Shown here one piece after another: positions 26,917 through 35,013 of a stretch of DNA of 64,000 nucleotides (the stretch's first letter is position 1; every line of letters starts with the position of its first letter). The stretch comes from Elusimicrobiota bacterium (GTDB lineage Bacteria > Elusimicrobiota > Elusimicrobia > FEN-1173). The translations under genes were made by a program, and so were the position numbers. The stretch spans positions 186,001-250,000 of the forward strand of contig JADJJR010000001.1 of NCBI GenBank assembly GCA_016706425.1, read 5' to 3'. A model generated the notes under the pieces. The model was not told the origin of the DNA. It searched no databases and saw nothing but the letters and a program-made list of their open reading frames with translations.

Positions 26917-28706
26917 GCACGGACGTCATGGTAAACCAAGCCACAAAGAATCAAGCCGTTTTGAAGTGGGTGGACGACTGCGCCCGTCTGCTGCGGCCGG
27001 ACCGGATCCAATGGTGCGACGGTTCGGAGGCGGAGCGGGACCGGTTGATCAAGGACTGTTTGGTCGACGGAGAGCTGATCGCCCTGAACCCCGAGGTGCA
27101 TCCCGGTTGTTACCTCCACCGGTCGGCGACCAACGACGTCGCCCGGACCGAACAGTTGACGTTCATCTGCTCGCCGACCCCGGCCGAAGCGGGCCCCACC
27201 AACAACTGGATGGACCCCGCGGACGCCTACCGCCAGCTCGGCGCGATCTACGACGGCGCCATGAAAGGCCGCACGCTCTACGTCGTCCCGTTTATCATGG
27301 GCCCGGCCGGGTCGCCCTTTTCCAAAATTGGGGTGGAAATCACCGACAGCCGCTACGTCGTCCTCAACATGCGGATCATGACCCGCATGGGGACCATCGC
27401 CTGGAAGGCCCTGGGCGAATCGGCGAACTTCACCCGTTGTCTGCATTCGAAGGCGGACGTCAACGAGCAGCGTCGGTTCATCTGTCACTTCCCCCAGGAC
27501 AACACCATCTGGTCCGTCGGGTCGGGCTACGGCGGGAACGCTTTGCTGGGGAAGAAATGCCTGGCGTTGCGCATCGCCAGCGCCCTCGGACAAAAAGAGG
27601 GGTGGCTCGCGGAACACATGCTGATCCTCGGGGTTCAAAACCCCCAGGGGGAAATCCGTTACGTCACGGCCGCGTTCCCCTCCGCCTGCGGGAAAACGAA
27701 CCTCGCCATGTTGGTGCCCCCCGACTTCCTCGAAGACCAGGGGTACAAGGTGTGGACCCTGGGCGACGACATCGCCTGGTTGCGGGTCGGGCCGGACGGC
27801 CGACTGTGGGCTTCCAACCCCGAAGCCGGTTTTTTCGGGGTCGTGCCGGGCACCAATTCCCGGTCCAATCCCAACGCCGTCGACACCATTCTCACCAACA
27901 CGATCTACACCAACGTGGCGCTGCGGTCCGACGGCACGCCCTGGTGGGAAGGCCACGACGAGCCGGCACCGGAGGCGGCCCTGGATTGGAAGGGCCGGCC
28001 CTGGACGCCCGATTCCACGGAAAAGGCCGCCCACCCCAACAGCCGTTTCACGGCGCCCGCGGCCCAATGCCCGTCCATCGCGCCCAATTGGGAGTCGCCC
28101 CAGGGGGTGCCCATCGATGCCGTCATCTTCGGCGGCCGACGGGCCCATTTGGCCCCCCTCGTCACCCAAAGCCTCAGCTGGCAGCACGGGGTTTTCATGG
28201 GGGCGACCATCGCCTCCGAGACCACGGCGGCCCAACAGGGCGGCGCCGTCGGCGTGGTGCGGCGGGACCCCATGGCCATGCTGCCCTTCTGCGGTTACAA
28301 CATGGCCGACTATTTCGCCCATTGGTTGTCGATGGGCCAACGGATCCCCAAGCCGCCCCCCATCTTCATCACCAACTGGTTTCGCCAGGGCCACGAGGGA
28401 AAATTCCTCTGGCCGGGCTACGGGGAAAACTTGCGCGTCTTGTTGTGGATTTTGGACCGCACCCAGGGGCGCGGCGCGGCCGTGGAAAGCCCCATCGGTT
28501 ATTTGCCGGCCAAGGACGGTCTCAATCTGCAGGGCCTGCACCACCTGGCGCCGGGCGCGCTGGACGCCCTTTTGTCCATCGACCGCGCGGAGTGGGAAAA
28601 AGAGTTGGGGGACATCGACAAGTTCTTCGCTCCCTTCGGCGACCGGCTGCCCGCGGCGCTCCGCGCCGAGCGGGACGCCCTGGCCGAACGCCTGAAGAGG
28701 ATGTGA
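26913..28706 (+). CDS. pckG: Phosphoenolpyruvate carboxykinase (GTP)
   Basis: Converts oxaloacetate plus GTP to PEP plus CO2, the entry step of gluconeogenesis. 597 residues, typical of the GTP-dependent class. The P-loop with catalytic cysteine reads FPSACGKTN; other class marks are SNNWM-type NNWMDP, RIMTRMG, LGDDIAWLR and NPEAGFFGVVPGTN. The ATG at 26913 has AAGGAG about 8 nt upstream and overlaps the diguanylate cyclase stop, so the two are translationally coupled. Confidence 0.97.
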   Translation: MSTDVMVNQATKNQAVLKWVDDCARLLRPDRIQWCDGSEAERDRLIKDCLVDGELIALNPEVHPGCYLHRSATNDVARTEQLTFICSPTPAEAGPTNNWMDPADAYRQLGAIYDGAMKGRTLYVVPFIMGPAGSPFSKIGVEITDSRYVVLNMRIMTRMGTIAWKALGESANFTRCLHSKADVNEQRRFICHFPQDNTIWSVGSGYGGNALLGKKCLALRIASALGQKEGWLAEHMLILGVQNPQGEIRYVTAAFPSACGKTNLAMLVPPDFLEDQGYKVWTLGDDIAWLRVGPDGRLWASNPEAGFFGVVPGTNSRSNPNAVDTILTNTIYTNVALRSDGTPWWEGHDEPAPEAALDWKGRPWTPDSTEKAAHPNSRFTAPAAQCPSIAPNWESPQGVPIDAVIFGGRRAHLAPLVTQSLSWQHGVFMGATIASETTAAQQGGAVGVVRRDPMAMLPFCGYNMADYFAHWLSMGQRIPKPPPIFITNWFRQGHEGKFLWPGYGENLRVLLWILDRTQGRGAAVESPIGYLPAKDGLNLQGLHHLAPGALDALLSIDRAEWEKELGDIDKFFAPFGDRLPAALRAERDALAERLKRM

Positions 28707-28713
28707 GGGCGCC

Positions 28714-29154
28714 GTGGCCACGGCCACCGGGGAGTTGCTGAAAGATCACAAAATGATCCGCAAATTGTTGGGCGATTTGCGGGTCGATAACCCCCGCGTC
28801 GCGGAGATCGCGGCCACCCTCCAGCGCGTCACCCTGGCGCACGCTTGGTTCGAGGACGAATTCTTGATGCCGTTGTTGAAGGGGTCGCCGCTCATTCCCG
28901 AACTTTTCTGGCAAGAAATCACCCAGGAACACAACGACATCGCCCGCCTCCTCGAGCTCCTGCGGGGCACTCCCCCCGATCCCCGGGAAGAGTGGGAGGT
29001 CCGCGTCCTTTCCCTGCGCACCATTCTGGAGACCCATTTCACCAAGGAAGAGGCGGCCTTGTTTCCCCTGGCCGAAAAGGTCATTGGCGTCCAGGGGTTG
29101 ACCGATTTGGCCGCCGGCATGGAGAGGCGCAAATCCGAAGTTCGACCGAGCTGA
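28714..29154 (+). CDS. Hemerythrin HHE cation-binding protein
   Basis: A 146-residue four-helix HHE-domain protein that binds a di-iron centre. Ligand-bearing motifs are spaced as expected: KDHKM, LAHAWFEDE, TQEHNDI and ETHFTKEE. Members sense or store oxygen or nitric oxide, or protect iron-sulfur centres; which applies here is unknown. The GTG at 28714 lies 7 nt after pckG, with a GAGGG about 5 nt upstream. Confidence 0.87.
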   Translation: MATATGELLKDHKMIRKLLGDLRVDNPRVAEIAATLQRVTLAHAWFEDEFLMPLLKGSPLIPELFWQEITQEHNDIARLLELLRGTPPDPREEWEVRVLSLRTILETHFTKEEAALFPLAEKVIGVQGLTDLAAGMERRKSEVRPS

Positions 29155-29164
29155 CGCTCGCCGG

Positions 29165-29533
29165 GTGGGCCCGCTCGTGAAGGAAAAATACCTGCGCATG
29201 CTCCGGGGCCTCCGTCCCGGCGGCGAGGCCCGCTGGAGCGTCTACATCCTGCGCTGCGCGGGGGGGACGCTTTACACCGGCGTCACCACCGACGTGGATC
29301 GGCGGGTCCGCCAGCACAACGCGGGCCACGGCGCGGCCTACACCCGGTCCCATCGACCCGTTCGCCTGGTCTATGCCGAAAAAGGACACACGCGCTCGAG
29401 CGCCTTGATGCGCGAGGCACAAATCAAACGCGGACCGCGCGTCGCAAAACTTGCCCTCGTTCACGCGGGCCTGCTCGGTGGAAAACGCCGGCGCATTAAT
29501 GTTTTTCGTCTCCCCACCCTTCCGAAATCATAG
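29165..29533 (+). CDS. GIY-YIG domain protein (UPF0213/YhbQ-like)
   Basis: A 122-residue protein with a single GIY-YIG endonuclease-type domain (about 24-100): VYILRCAGGTLYTGVT, DRRVRQHNAG, and the EAQIKR segment with the Glu. The proteins are small and widespread; nuclease activity on DNA has been shown for some relatives. The GTG at 29165 is followed by a second GTG at 29177; neither has a good ribosome site. It is the last gene of the pckG run. Confidence 0.85.
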   Translation: MGPLVKEKYLRMLRGLRPGGEARWSVYILRCAGGTLYTGVTTDVDRRVRQHNAGHGAAYTRSHRPVRLVYAEKGHTRSSALMREAQIKRGPRVAKLALVHAGLLGGKRRRINVFRLPTLPKS

Positions 29534-29892
29534 CGGTCAAACCCGTCTCGGAGCCTGTCTCCCAACCCCTCTTCGGGAAGGCCCCTTATTCCCCCGGTGT
29601 TGGGCTTCCTTGCTCGTCGGTTGCGGGCCGCCGGGATCCCGGCTTGTCGAAACAACATCGGGGCCAAGGCCGTCCCGGGCCTGTTCCGCGCTTTCAACCT
29701 GGATTTTGCAATAGGACGCGGCATTCGACGAAGGGGGCCGGACTTTTTCTTCCTCAAAAAGTTCGTCCGATGTCCCTGTGACCGCGCTAGCGGAAGTGCC
29801 GTAGGGGAACGGCCATCGACCCCACTTTTTTCGTCGAAAAAGCCGCGGCCCCTACGTCTCGGTGTTCGCGCCTATTGAAAAGTCCGGGTTCA
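29534..29892. other. Gene-free region, possibly degenerate
   Basis: About 360 nt with no supported gene. A short frame (29597-29878) has a Gly-Ile-Pro-Ala-Cys-Arg stretch over a GGGATCCCGG palindrome, which resembles dispersed repeats or decayed sequence rather than a protein. T-rich stretches occur near 29748 and 29826 without a convincing terminator stem. Confidence 0.4.
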
Positions 29893-29921
29893 TTGATTTC
29901 CCCGGGTTTGTTTGATATAAA
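29893..29921 (+). promoter_or_regulatory. Promoter of the DUF3015 gene
   Basis: -35 TTGATT (29893-29898), a 17-nt spacer and -10 TATAAA (29916-29921), about 41 nt upstream of the start codon, with AGGAGG just before that codon. Confidence 0.65.
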
Positions 29922-29962
29922 CTTTCAGGATCTTCGGCTCGGTCTTTTTCCCAGGAGGCAAT

Positions 29963-30448
29963 ATGAAAAAACTGTTGGCAATCGGTTTCGTCGCGGCAAT
30001 GATTCCTTCGCTTTCACTCGCCAAAGGTGGCAACCACCCCATGGCCGGTTGCGGGCTGGGTTACGTTCTGTTCGGTAACAACGACAACAAGCCGTTGATG
30101 CAGATTTTTGCGGCGACCACTAACGGCACCTCGGCCAACCAGACATTTGGAATGTCGTCCGGGACCTCCGGTTGCACCGAAGACGGCGCGGTGAAGTTCG
30201 TGAAAGTGGTTGAGATCTACGCGGAGATCAACATGAAGGATCTTTCCCGTGATATGGTGAATGGACAAGGCGAATACCTTTCCGCCTTCGCGCGCCTCTT
30301 GGGCGTCAAAGAGGAAAAACAGGCCGAATTCGGCGCCTTTGTGCGAGCGAACTACGGCGCGCTGGTTCCCTCGGAGGCCACGACCTCGGTGGACATGTTG
30401 AACGCTTTGGCGGACAAGCTCGCCGGGCGGACAGACCTCCTCGGCTAA
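29963..30448 (+). CDS. DUF3015 family secreted protein
   Basis: 161 residues with a signal peptide (MKKLLAIGFVAAMIPSLSLA, cleavage after Ala). The mature part has two cysteines (MAGCGLG, SGCTEDG) and a polar middle, as in DUF3015 proteins, which are predicted periplasmic or outer-membrane-associated with unknown function. AGGAGG lies about 6 nt before the ATG. A strong terminator follows. DUF3015 genes are, as far as I recall, often found beside DUF4105 genes, as here. Confidence 0.82.
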   Translation: MKKLLAIGFVAAMIPSLSLAKGGNHPMAGCGLGYVLFGNNDNKPLMQIFAATTNGTSANQTFGMSSGTSGCTEDGAVKFVKVVEIYAEINMKDLSRDMVNGQGEYLSAFARLLGVKEEKQAEFGAFVRANYGALVPSEATTSVDMLNALADKLAGRTDLLG

Positions 30449-30469
30449 GGCGATTCGGTTAGGTTTTAT

Positions 30470-30506
30470 AGCGGCCTCCGCGCGATCCGCGGGGGCCGCT
30501 TTTTTT
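30470..30506 (+). terminator. Rho-independent terminator after the DUF3015 gene
   Basis: A 13-bp GC-rich stem (30470-30482 with 30488-30500, one G-U pair), 5-nt loop, then seven T. Only two bases separate the T-run from the GTG start of the next gene. Confidence 0.9.
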
Positions 30507-30508
30507 CC

Positions 30509-32404
30509 GTGCGACGATTCCTGTTGATCTTCTTGTTCCTGGCGCCCCTGGTCTCCCGGGCGGCGGACACCGGGTATTTGCGGTCGCTGCGGGAGCGGGC
30601 CCAGTCCCAGGCCTTGGCCGATGATCCCCGTTGGCGGGTCTTGCTCCATATGAAAAAAAAATGGGGTGGACGCTGGGAGAGCCAGGTGGACGGCCGGTCT
30701 TTTTTCCTCTCGCCTATTGGGAAAACCGACGCCGGGGCGGAGTTGGACGCCACACTGACGGCGTTCTTTGAGCCGCCGCCCGCCAGCACGGAAACCCTCC
30801 ATCCCCAATCGCTCTTCCCTGCCCGCTACGCTTACTTGAAGGAAACCCTCGGGTTCGACGGCCGTCGCCTCCCGGAAATCCAAAGCCCCCGCCTGGAAAA
30901 ATGGCGAAATAATCTTGACGTGGACGGGGTGTCCCTGGTGTTCGCCACTGCCTATTTAAACAACCCGGCCTCCATGTTTGGCCATACGTTCCTGCGGCTT
31001 CATCAGCGGGGCACGTCCCGGGCCGACCCCCTGCTGGACTACACGGCCAACTTCGCCGCCGTAACCGCGGAGACCAGCGGCGTCGCCTTCGCCGTCAAGG
31101 GTCTCCTCGGAGGCTACCCGGGGAAATTCTCAACCCACCCCTACTACATGAAGATCCAACAGTACAACAACATGGAAAACCGGGATCTCTGGGAATACGA
31201 CTTGGCCCTGTCGTCATCCCAAGTGCGTCGTTTGTTGGACCATCTGTGGGAAATGGGCCCCACTTACTTTCGATATTTCTTTTTGACGGAGAATTGTTCC
31301 TATCAACTGTTGCCCCTGTTGGAAGTCGCCGACCCAACCAGGGCGTTGAGCGACGGGTTTTCCTGGAAAGCCATCCCTGTGGACACCTTGCGGCGGGTTC
31401 TGGCGGAGCCGGATTTCGTGGTGGCGCGTCGGGGGCGGCCCGCTCAACTGAAATTCATTCAAGCCCGACGGGCCCTGTTGACACCCGCCGAGCGACGTTG
31501 GGTGAAGCGGACGTCCCGCTCCGGACCCCTTCCCAGCGACGCGGGTTTTCCCCCGGAGCGCCGAGCGCTCCTTTGGGAGGCCGCGTACGATTACAACCGT
31601 CTCCATCACAAATTCCGTCGCTACGGTCCGCCCGCCCAAGAGGCCAGGGAGCGGCAATTGCTGTTGGAACGCAGTCGCGCGCCCGGGCCCGGGCCCGACG
31701 TTTCCGCCGCGGCCCTCGCGACCCTGGAGCCGCCCGAGATTGGCCACCCCACTGGCCGTGTGGGATTGGGGTGTGGCCGCGGCGGCGGCCAAGGGTTCGA
31801 AGAAATCGAACTTCGAACCTCCCTGCATGACTTAACGGACCCGTCGCCGGGGTTTCCCCGGGGGAGCCGCCTCAGCATGTTCACGGTTAAGGGGCGCTTC
31901 CTCAACGAAACCCACCGGGCATCCCTGGAACGGGGAACCCTCGTGGATATCGTTTCGATCTCCCCTTGGGATTCCTGGTCGCGCCTGCCCTCCTGGCGTT
32001 TCTTCATGGGGTGGGACCGGGCCCGGGACCGATTGAAACGGCCCGCGGGGGGAAGCCACTTCACCTTAAACGGCGGGTCGGGGCTCTCGGTGGAAACCTC
32101 GGGCCGTTGGCCCGCGATTTTTTACGCCCGGGCGGACGCTGATTTGGGGGTGGGAGGGGTTTTTCGGGAAAACGCCCGGGTGGGGCTCGGAGGAACGGGG
32201 GGCATTTTGTGGGCGTCATCCCCGAGATTAAAAATATCGGCGGAGGGCGGGGCGATTCATTACGCCTGGGGGCAGGTCGACACGGTCACGCGTTGGACTG
32301 TCGTCGCGGGCTGGTCCTTATTTGACCGTTGGCTCCTCCGCACGGAATTTTCCCGCGCGGGCGTTTACAGGGAGGGATTGGCCACTCTCAATTTTTTTCT
32401 GTGA
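30509..32404 (+). CDS. DUF4105 (Lnb N-terminal-like) envelope protein
   Basis: 631 residues with a signal peptide (about 1-18, ending SRA). The N-terminal two thirds carry the DUF4105 pattern: SLVFATAYLNNPASMFGHTFLRLH, then WEYDLALSSSQV and FFLTENCSYQLLPLLE with the conserved His and Cys. The C-terminal third is rich in short beta strands (GLSVETSGRWPAIFYARADAD; ending LNFFL) and could be an outer-membrane barrel. The GTG start lies directly after the upstream terminator and has no ribosome site, an odd arrangement. The 3' end overlaps the convergent hydrolase gene by 17 nt. Confidence 0.85.
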   Translation: MRRFLLIFLFLAPLVSRAADTGYLRSLRERAQSQALADDPRWRVLLHMKKKWGGRWESQVDGRSFFLSPIGKTDAGAELDATLTAFFEPPPASTETLHPQSLFPARYAYLKETLGFDGRRLPEIQSPRLEKWRNNLDVDGVSLVFATAYLNNPASMFGHTFLRLHQRGTSRADPLLDYTANFAAVTAETSGVAFAVKGLLGGYPGKFSTHPYYMKIQQYNNMENRDLWEYDLALSSSQVRRLLDHLWEMGPTYFRYFFLTENCSYQLLPLLEVADPTRALSDGFSWKAIPVDTLRRVLAEPDFVVARRGRPAQLKFIQARRALLTPAERRWVKRTSRSGPLPSDAGFPPERRALLWEAAYDYNRLHHKFRRYGPPAQEARERQLLLERSRAPGPGPDVSAAALATLEPPEIGHPTGRVGLGCGRGGGQGFEEIELRTSLHDLTDPSPGFPRGSRLSMFTVKGRFLNETHRASLERGTLVDIVSISPWDSWSRLPSWRFFMGWDRARDRLKRPAGGSHFTLNGGSGLSVETSGRWPAIFYARADADLGVGGVFRENARVGLGGTGGILWASSPRLKISAEGGAIHYAWGQVDTVTRWTVVAGWSLFDRWLLRTEFSRAGVYREGLATLNFFL

Positions 32405-33236
32405 GTCCCAGGGCGCGGTGGAAAAAACCGATGATTTTTTCTTCGTAGGCCGCGCCCGCCACGCGATGGCATTGCAAATGGCCCGCGCCGGCGATGAGCC
32501 AGAGTTCCTTCGGTTCCCGGGCCAGGGCGAAAAGGCGCTCCGAAAGCACCGCGGGGACCACTCGGTCGGCGGTGCCGTGAATGACCAACAACGGCCGGGG
32601 TGCCAGGTCCGCCACGACTTTTTCCGGGTCCCAGGTTTTTCGGATGAGGATCGGGGGAAGGAGCGCTGAGATGGGCCACAAAATCCAACTGCGCCGCAAC
32701 ACGGTCCGGGTGATCACCCGGTAGGAGTTGAACCCCCCTTCCAGCGCGAGGGCCTTGACCGCCGGTTCCCGGGCCGCCGCGCCCACGGCCACGGCGACCC
32801 CGAGCGATTGGCCGAAAAACACGACCCCCCGGGCCCCCGGCGCCAGGCGCGAGACGGCGTAGCGCACACTGGCCACGGCGTCTTCGATCGTCCCTTCCGG
32901 CGATGGCAACCCTTCGGAGGCGCCGAACCCCTGGTAATCGAAAGACAAAATGTCGAATCCGCCTTTGCGTAAAAAGAGGGCCAAGGGGAAATGATCCGAC
33001 ACGTTGTGGGCGTTGCCGTGGCAATGGACCACCGTGCCCACGGTCGGTCCCTGCGCCTTAAAATAGACGCCCACCAGTTTTTTCCCGTTCAAGCTGGGGT
33101 AGGTCACCACCTCATAGGAAAGGCCCAATTTATCGGGGTCCACATACAATTTGGAATCGGGGAAGTAGAAAAGACGGTGGGCGGTGCACCCGCTTAAAAA
33201 GAGAACAGCAATAATTGCAACCGCCCATTGTTTCAT
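32388..33236 (-). CDS. Lipoprotein alpha/beta hydrolase
   Basis: 282 residues with a lipoprotein signal (LFLSGC; acylated Cys at about 17). The alpha/beta hydrolase fold is complete: nucleophile Ser in FGQSLGV, acid Asp in HGTADRVVP and His in GAGHLQ, with HCHGNAHN at the oxyanion position. This is the BEM46/YqkD-like group (esterase or acyltransferase, substrate unknown). It is monocistronic, with a short leader and no clear promoter. Confidence 0.88.
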   Translation of the reverse strand: MKQWAVAIIAVLFLSGCTAHRLFYFPDSKLYVDPDKLGLSYEVVTYPSLNGKKLVGVYFKAQGPTVGTVVHCHGNAHNVSDHFPLALFLRKGGFDILSFDYQGFGASEGLPSPEGTIEDAVASVRYAVSRLAPGARGVVFFGQSLGVAVAVGAAAREPAVKALALEGGFNSYRVITRTVLRRSWILWPISALLPPILIRKTWDPEKVVADLAPRPLLVIHGTADRVVPAVLSERLFALAREPKELWLIAGAGHLQCHRVAGAAYEEKIIGFFHRALGLTEKN

Positions 33237-33748
33237 TGGAGAATGGTAACAAAAATGCCGATGAGCGCTTTAATGGGTATCGGTGGAGCGCGAAAATAGA
33301 ACGTCGAAAAGGCATGTCGTTTAACGATGGCCTGCGGGACTCCAACGGCCGACGTGGTTGTCCCGGTGGACGAATTTGGCGGGAGCGGGTGGACGGGGGA
33401 ACGAGCGGGTGGCCCCGCGTTGCCCGAGGTGTCCACCCGCTGGATCAAGACCCGCCTCCCCTCCACTTCACTCTTATTTATTGGTCTCGCCGTTCGCCGC
33501 TCCGAAAGCGCACCGGCCAAATAGGGTTTTATTTATACAGGGGTCAATAGCTCGAAGGGGAACGTCCCCCTCTTGGGAGATGGGTCGCGCGGATGGTATC
33601 ATCATTTTAGCGATTTGATTTTTAGAGCATTGACCGGGTCGCGGCGACGGGCGAAGACCGTCGCATGGAATGGGGGAGTCCCTTGCGACAACGGCGGGGC
33701 CGTCGTGTAAGGAGGCCATCCTCTTGGGGATGTTTGGCATTAAATTTT
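33237..33748. other. Gene-free region upstream of tRNA-Ser
   Basis: About 510 nt. The only short frames here have unlikely composition. It contains the start region of the hydrolase gene (minus) and a candidate plus-strand promoter at 33573-33602. An inverted element, GGGGAACGTCCCC, lies near 33557-33569. No further RNA gene was recognised. Confidence 0.5.
33573..33602 (+). promoter_or_regulatory. Candidate promoter upstream of tRNA-Ser
   Basis: -35 TTGGGA (33573-33578), an 18-nt spacer and -10 TATCAT (33597-33602, one mismatch). The predicted transcript would start about 140 nt before the tRNA, leaving room for a leader or a small RNA. Confidence 0.4.
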
Positions 33749-33835
33749 GGAGGGATGGCCGAGTGGTTTAAGGCGGCGGTCTTGAAAACCGCTGTGTCTT
33801 TACGGGCACCGGGGGTTCGAATCCCTCTCCCTCCG
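33749..33835 (+). tRNA. tRNA-Ser (anticodon UGA)
   Basis: An 87-nt class II tRNA. The acceptor GGAGGGA pairs with TCCCTCC, discriminator base G. The anticodon stem GCGGT/ACCGC encloses the loop CTTGAAA with anticodon TGA. A long variable arm (TGTCTTTACGGGCA region) is typical of serine tRNA. The T-loop is TTCGAAT. CCA is not encoded; a run of five T follows. Confidence 0.96.
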
Positions 33836-33847
33836 TTTTTATTACTC

Positions 33848-34327
33848 CTACCACGTGCTCCAAGTGCGGCCGGTGATGTCGGTGTGGGTGCAATTGACAT
33901 AAATTGGCCCCAGAGGCATCGCGGTGCCAGGGTCGGTGACGTACCACCAAAAAGGCGGGGTCCACTGGGGATTATTAAAATGGTGCGCCATCATATCTGT
34001 GCCCAAGGGGGCCATAAGCACTCCGTCGCTGGGGCGATCCCCGGTCCGGGGCAGTTGTCCGTAAGGGATTTGGTCCAAATATTTCGGAACCAGGCTGGAG
34101 GCCAAGGGGTTGGCCCCATTGTTAGGAAGGATCCCCTCGGTGTCGGCGTAGTAGATCGACAATCCACTCCGCAGGGCCCCCAATTTTGCTTTCACCGAGG
34201 CTTCTTTGGCTTTGATGATGAGGTTGGAGAATTTGGGGATGGCGATGGCGGCCAGCAAGCTGATGATCGCCACCACGAGCATCAACTCGATGAGGGTGAA
34301 GCCGCTCCATCGACGCGGTTTGCGCAT
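33848..34327 (-). CDS. Type IV pilin-like protein, copy A
   Basis: 159 residues with a type III (prepilin) signal: a short basic leader (MRKPRRWSG), then the processed FTLIELMLVVAIISLLAAIAIP helix. The rest is a small globular domain ending VNCTHTDITGRTWSTW. It may be a major or minor pilin or a type II secretion pseudopilin; no assembly genes are nearby. Its first 66 residues and last 16 are identical to copy B, while the middle differs strongly. It ends 12 nt from the convergent tRNA-Ser. A TATACT about 20 nt upstream of the ATG may be a -10 box. Confidence 0.92.
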   Translation of the reverse strand: MRKPRRWSGFTLIELMLVVAIISLLAAIAIPKFSNLIIKAKEASVKAKLGALRSGLSIYYADTEGILPNNGANPLASSLVPKYLDQIPYGQLPRTGDRPSDGVLMAPLGTDMMAHHFNNPQWTPPFWWYVTDPGTAMPLGPIYVNCTHTDITGRTWSTW

Positions 34328-34407
34328 GACGCGCCCCCCTGTTCCTCTTTTAAGTATACCCCCCCCAGGCGGTTTTTCCAGTCAATGAAAACCATTCGAC
34401 CACAACC

Positions 34408-34887
34408 TCACCACGTGCTCCAGGTGCGGCCGGTGATGTCGGTGTGGGTGCAATTGACATGGATTAACCCCAAAGGACGGAACGACGTTGGGTGGGTGAC
34501 GTACCACCAGACCGCCGGTTCGCCGAACTCACCAACACCGTTATGAAGCACGGAATGGTTCGCGCTATCACTCACCCACTCCGCGCGCGTGGGGGGGTCG
34601 TTGGTCTGGGGTATTTGGGCGTAAGGAATTTTCTCCATGTATTTCGGAACCAGGCTGGAGGCCAGGGGGTTTTCCCAACCGCCAGGAATGATTCCTTCGG
34701 TGTCGGCGTAGTAGATCGACAATCCACTCCGCAGGGCCCCCAATTTCGCTTTCACCGAGGCTTCCTTGGCTTTGATGATGAGGTTGGAGAATTTGGGGAT
34801 GGCGATGGCGGCCAGCAAGCTGATGATCGCCACCACGAGCATCAACTCGATGAGGGTGAAGCCGCTCCATCGACGCGGTTTGCGCAT
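34408..34887 (-). CDS. Type IV pilin-like protein, copy B
   Basis: 159 residues, the tandem paralogue of copy A. The leader, hydrophobic helix and residues up to ADTEGI are identical to A; the C-terminus VNCTHTDITGRTWSTW is also identical. The central 75 or so residues (GGWENPLASS ... EPAVWWYVTHP) are substantially different, with Trp-Trp-Tyr-Val-Thr kept. The upstream leader is almost the same, but the TATACT of A reads TAGGCT here, so expression may differ. Confidence 0.92.
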   Translation of the reverse strand: MRKPRRWSGFTLIELMLVVAIISLLAAIAIPKFSNLIIKAKEASVKAKLGALRSGLSIYYADTEGIIPGGWENPLASSLVPKYMEKIPYAQIPQTNDPPTRAEWVSDSANHSVLHNGVGEFGEPAVWWYVTHPTSFRPLGLIHVNCTHTDITGRTWSTW

Positions 34888-35013
34888 GACGCGCCCCCCT
34901 GTTCCCCTTTTAAGCCTACCCCCCCCGGATTGATTTTTCCAGTTATATGCAGCCCTCTTTTGGGGAACCTGAAAGGTAGTAGAATGATTTCAGATAACCC
35001 AAAGGAGTCATTC

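Larger units (their letters stand above)
33848..34930 (-). repeat. Tandem duplication of a pilin gene unit
   Basis: Two head-to-tail units of about 560 nt (33848 to about 34370 and 34408 to about 34930) include both coding regions and the upstream leader with the C-run. Within the conserved N-terminal part only a couple of synonymous differences were seen, whereas the central coding part is diverged. Confidence 0.85.

Noticed and set aside
26820..28727. 635-residue minus-strand frame opposite pckG
   Set aside because: Shadow of a well-conserved PEP carboxykinase; no recognisable motifs.
33622..33900. 92-residue minus-strand frame
   Set aside because: Reads GIRTPGARKDTAVFKTAALNHSAIPP, the well-known false protein made by translating the antisense of tRNA-Ser.
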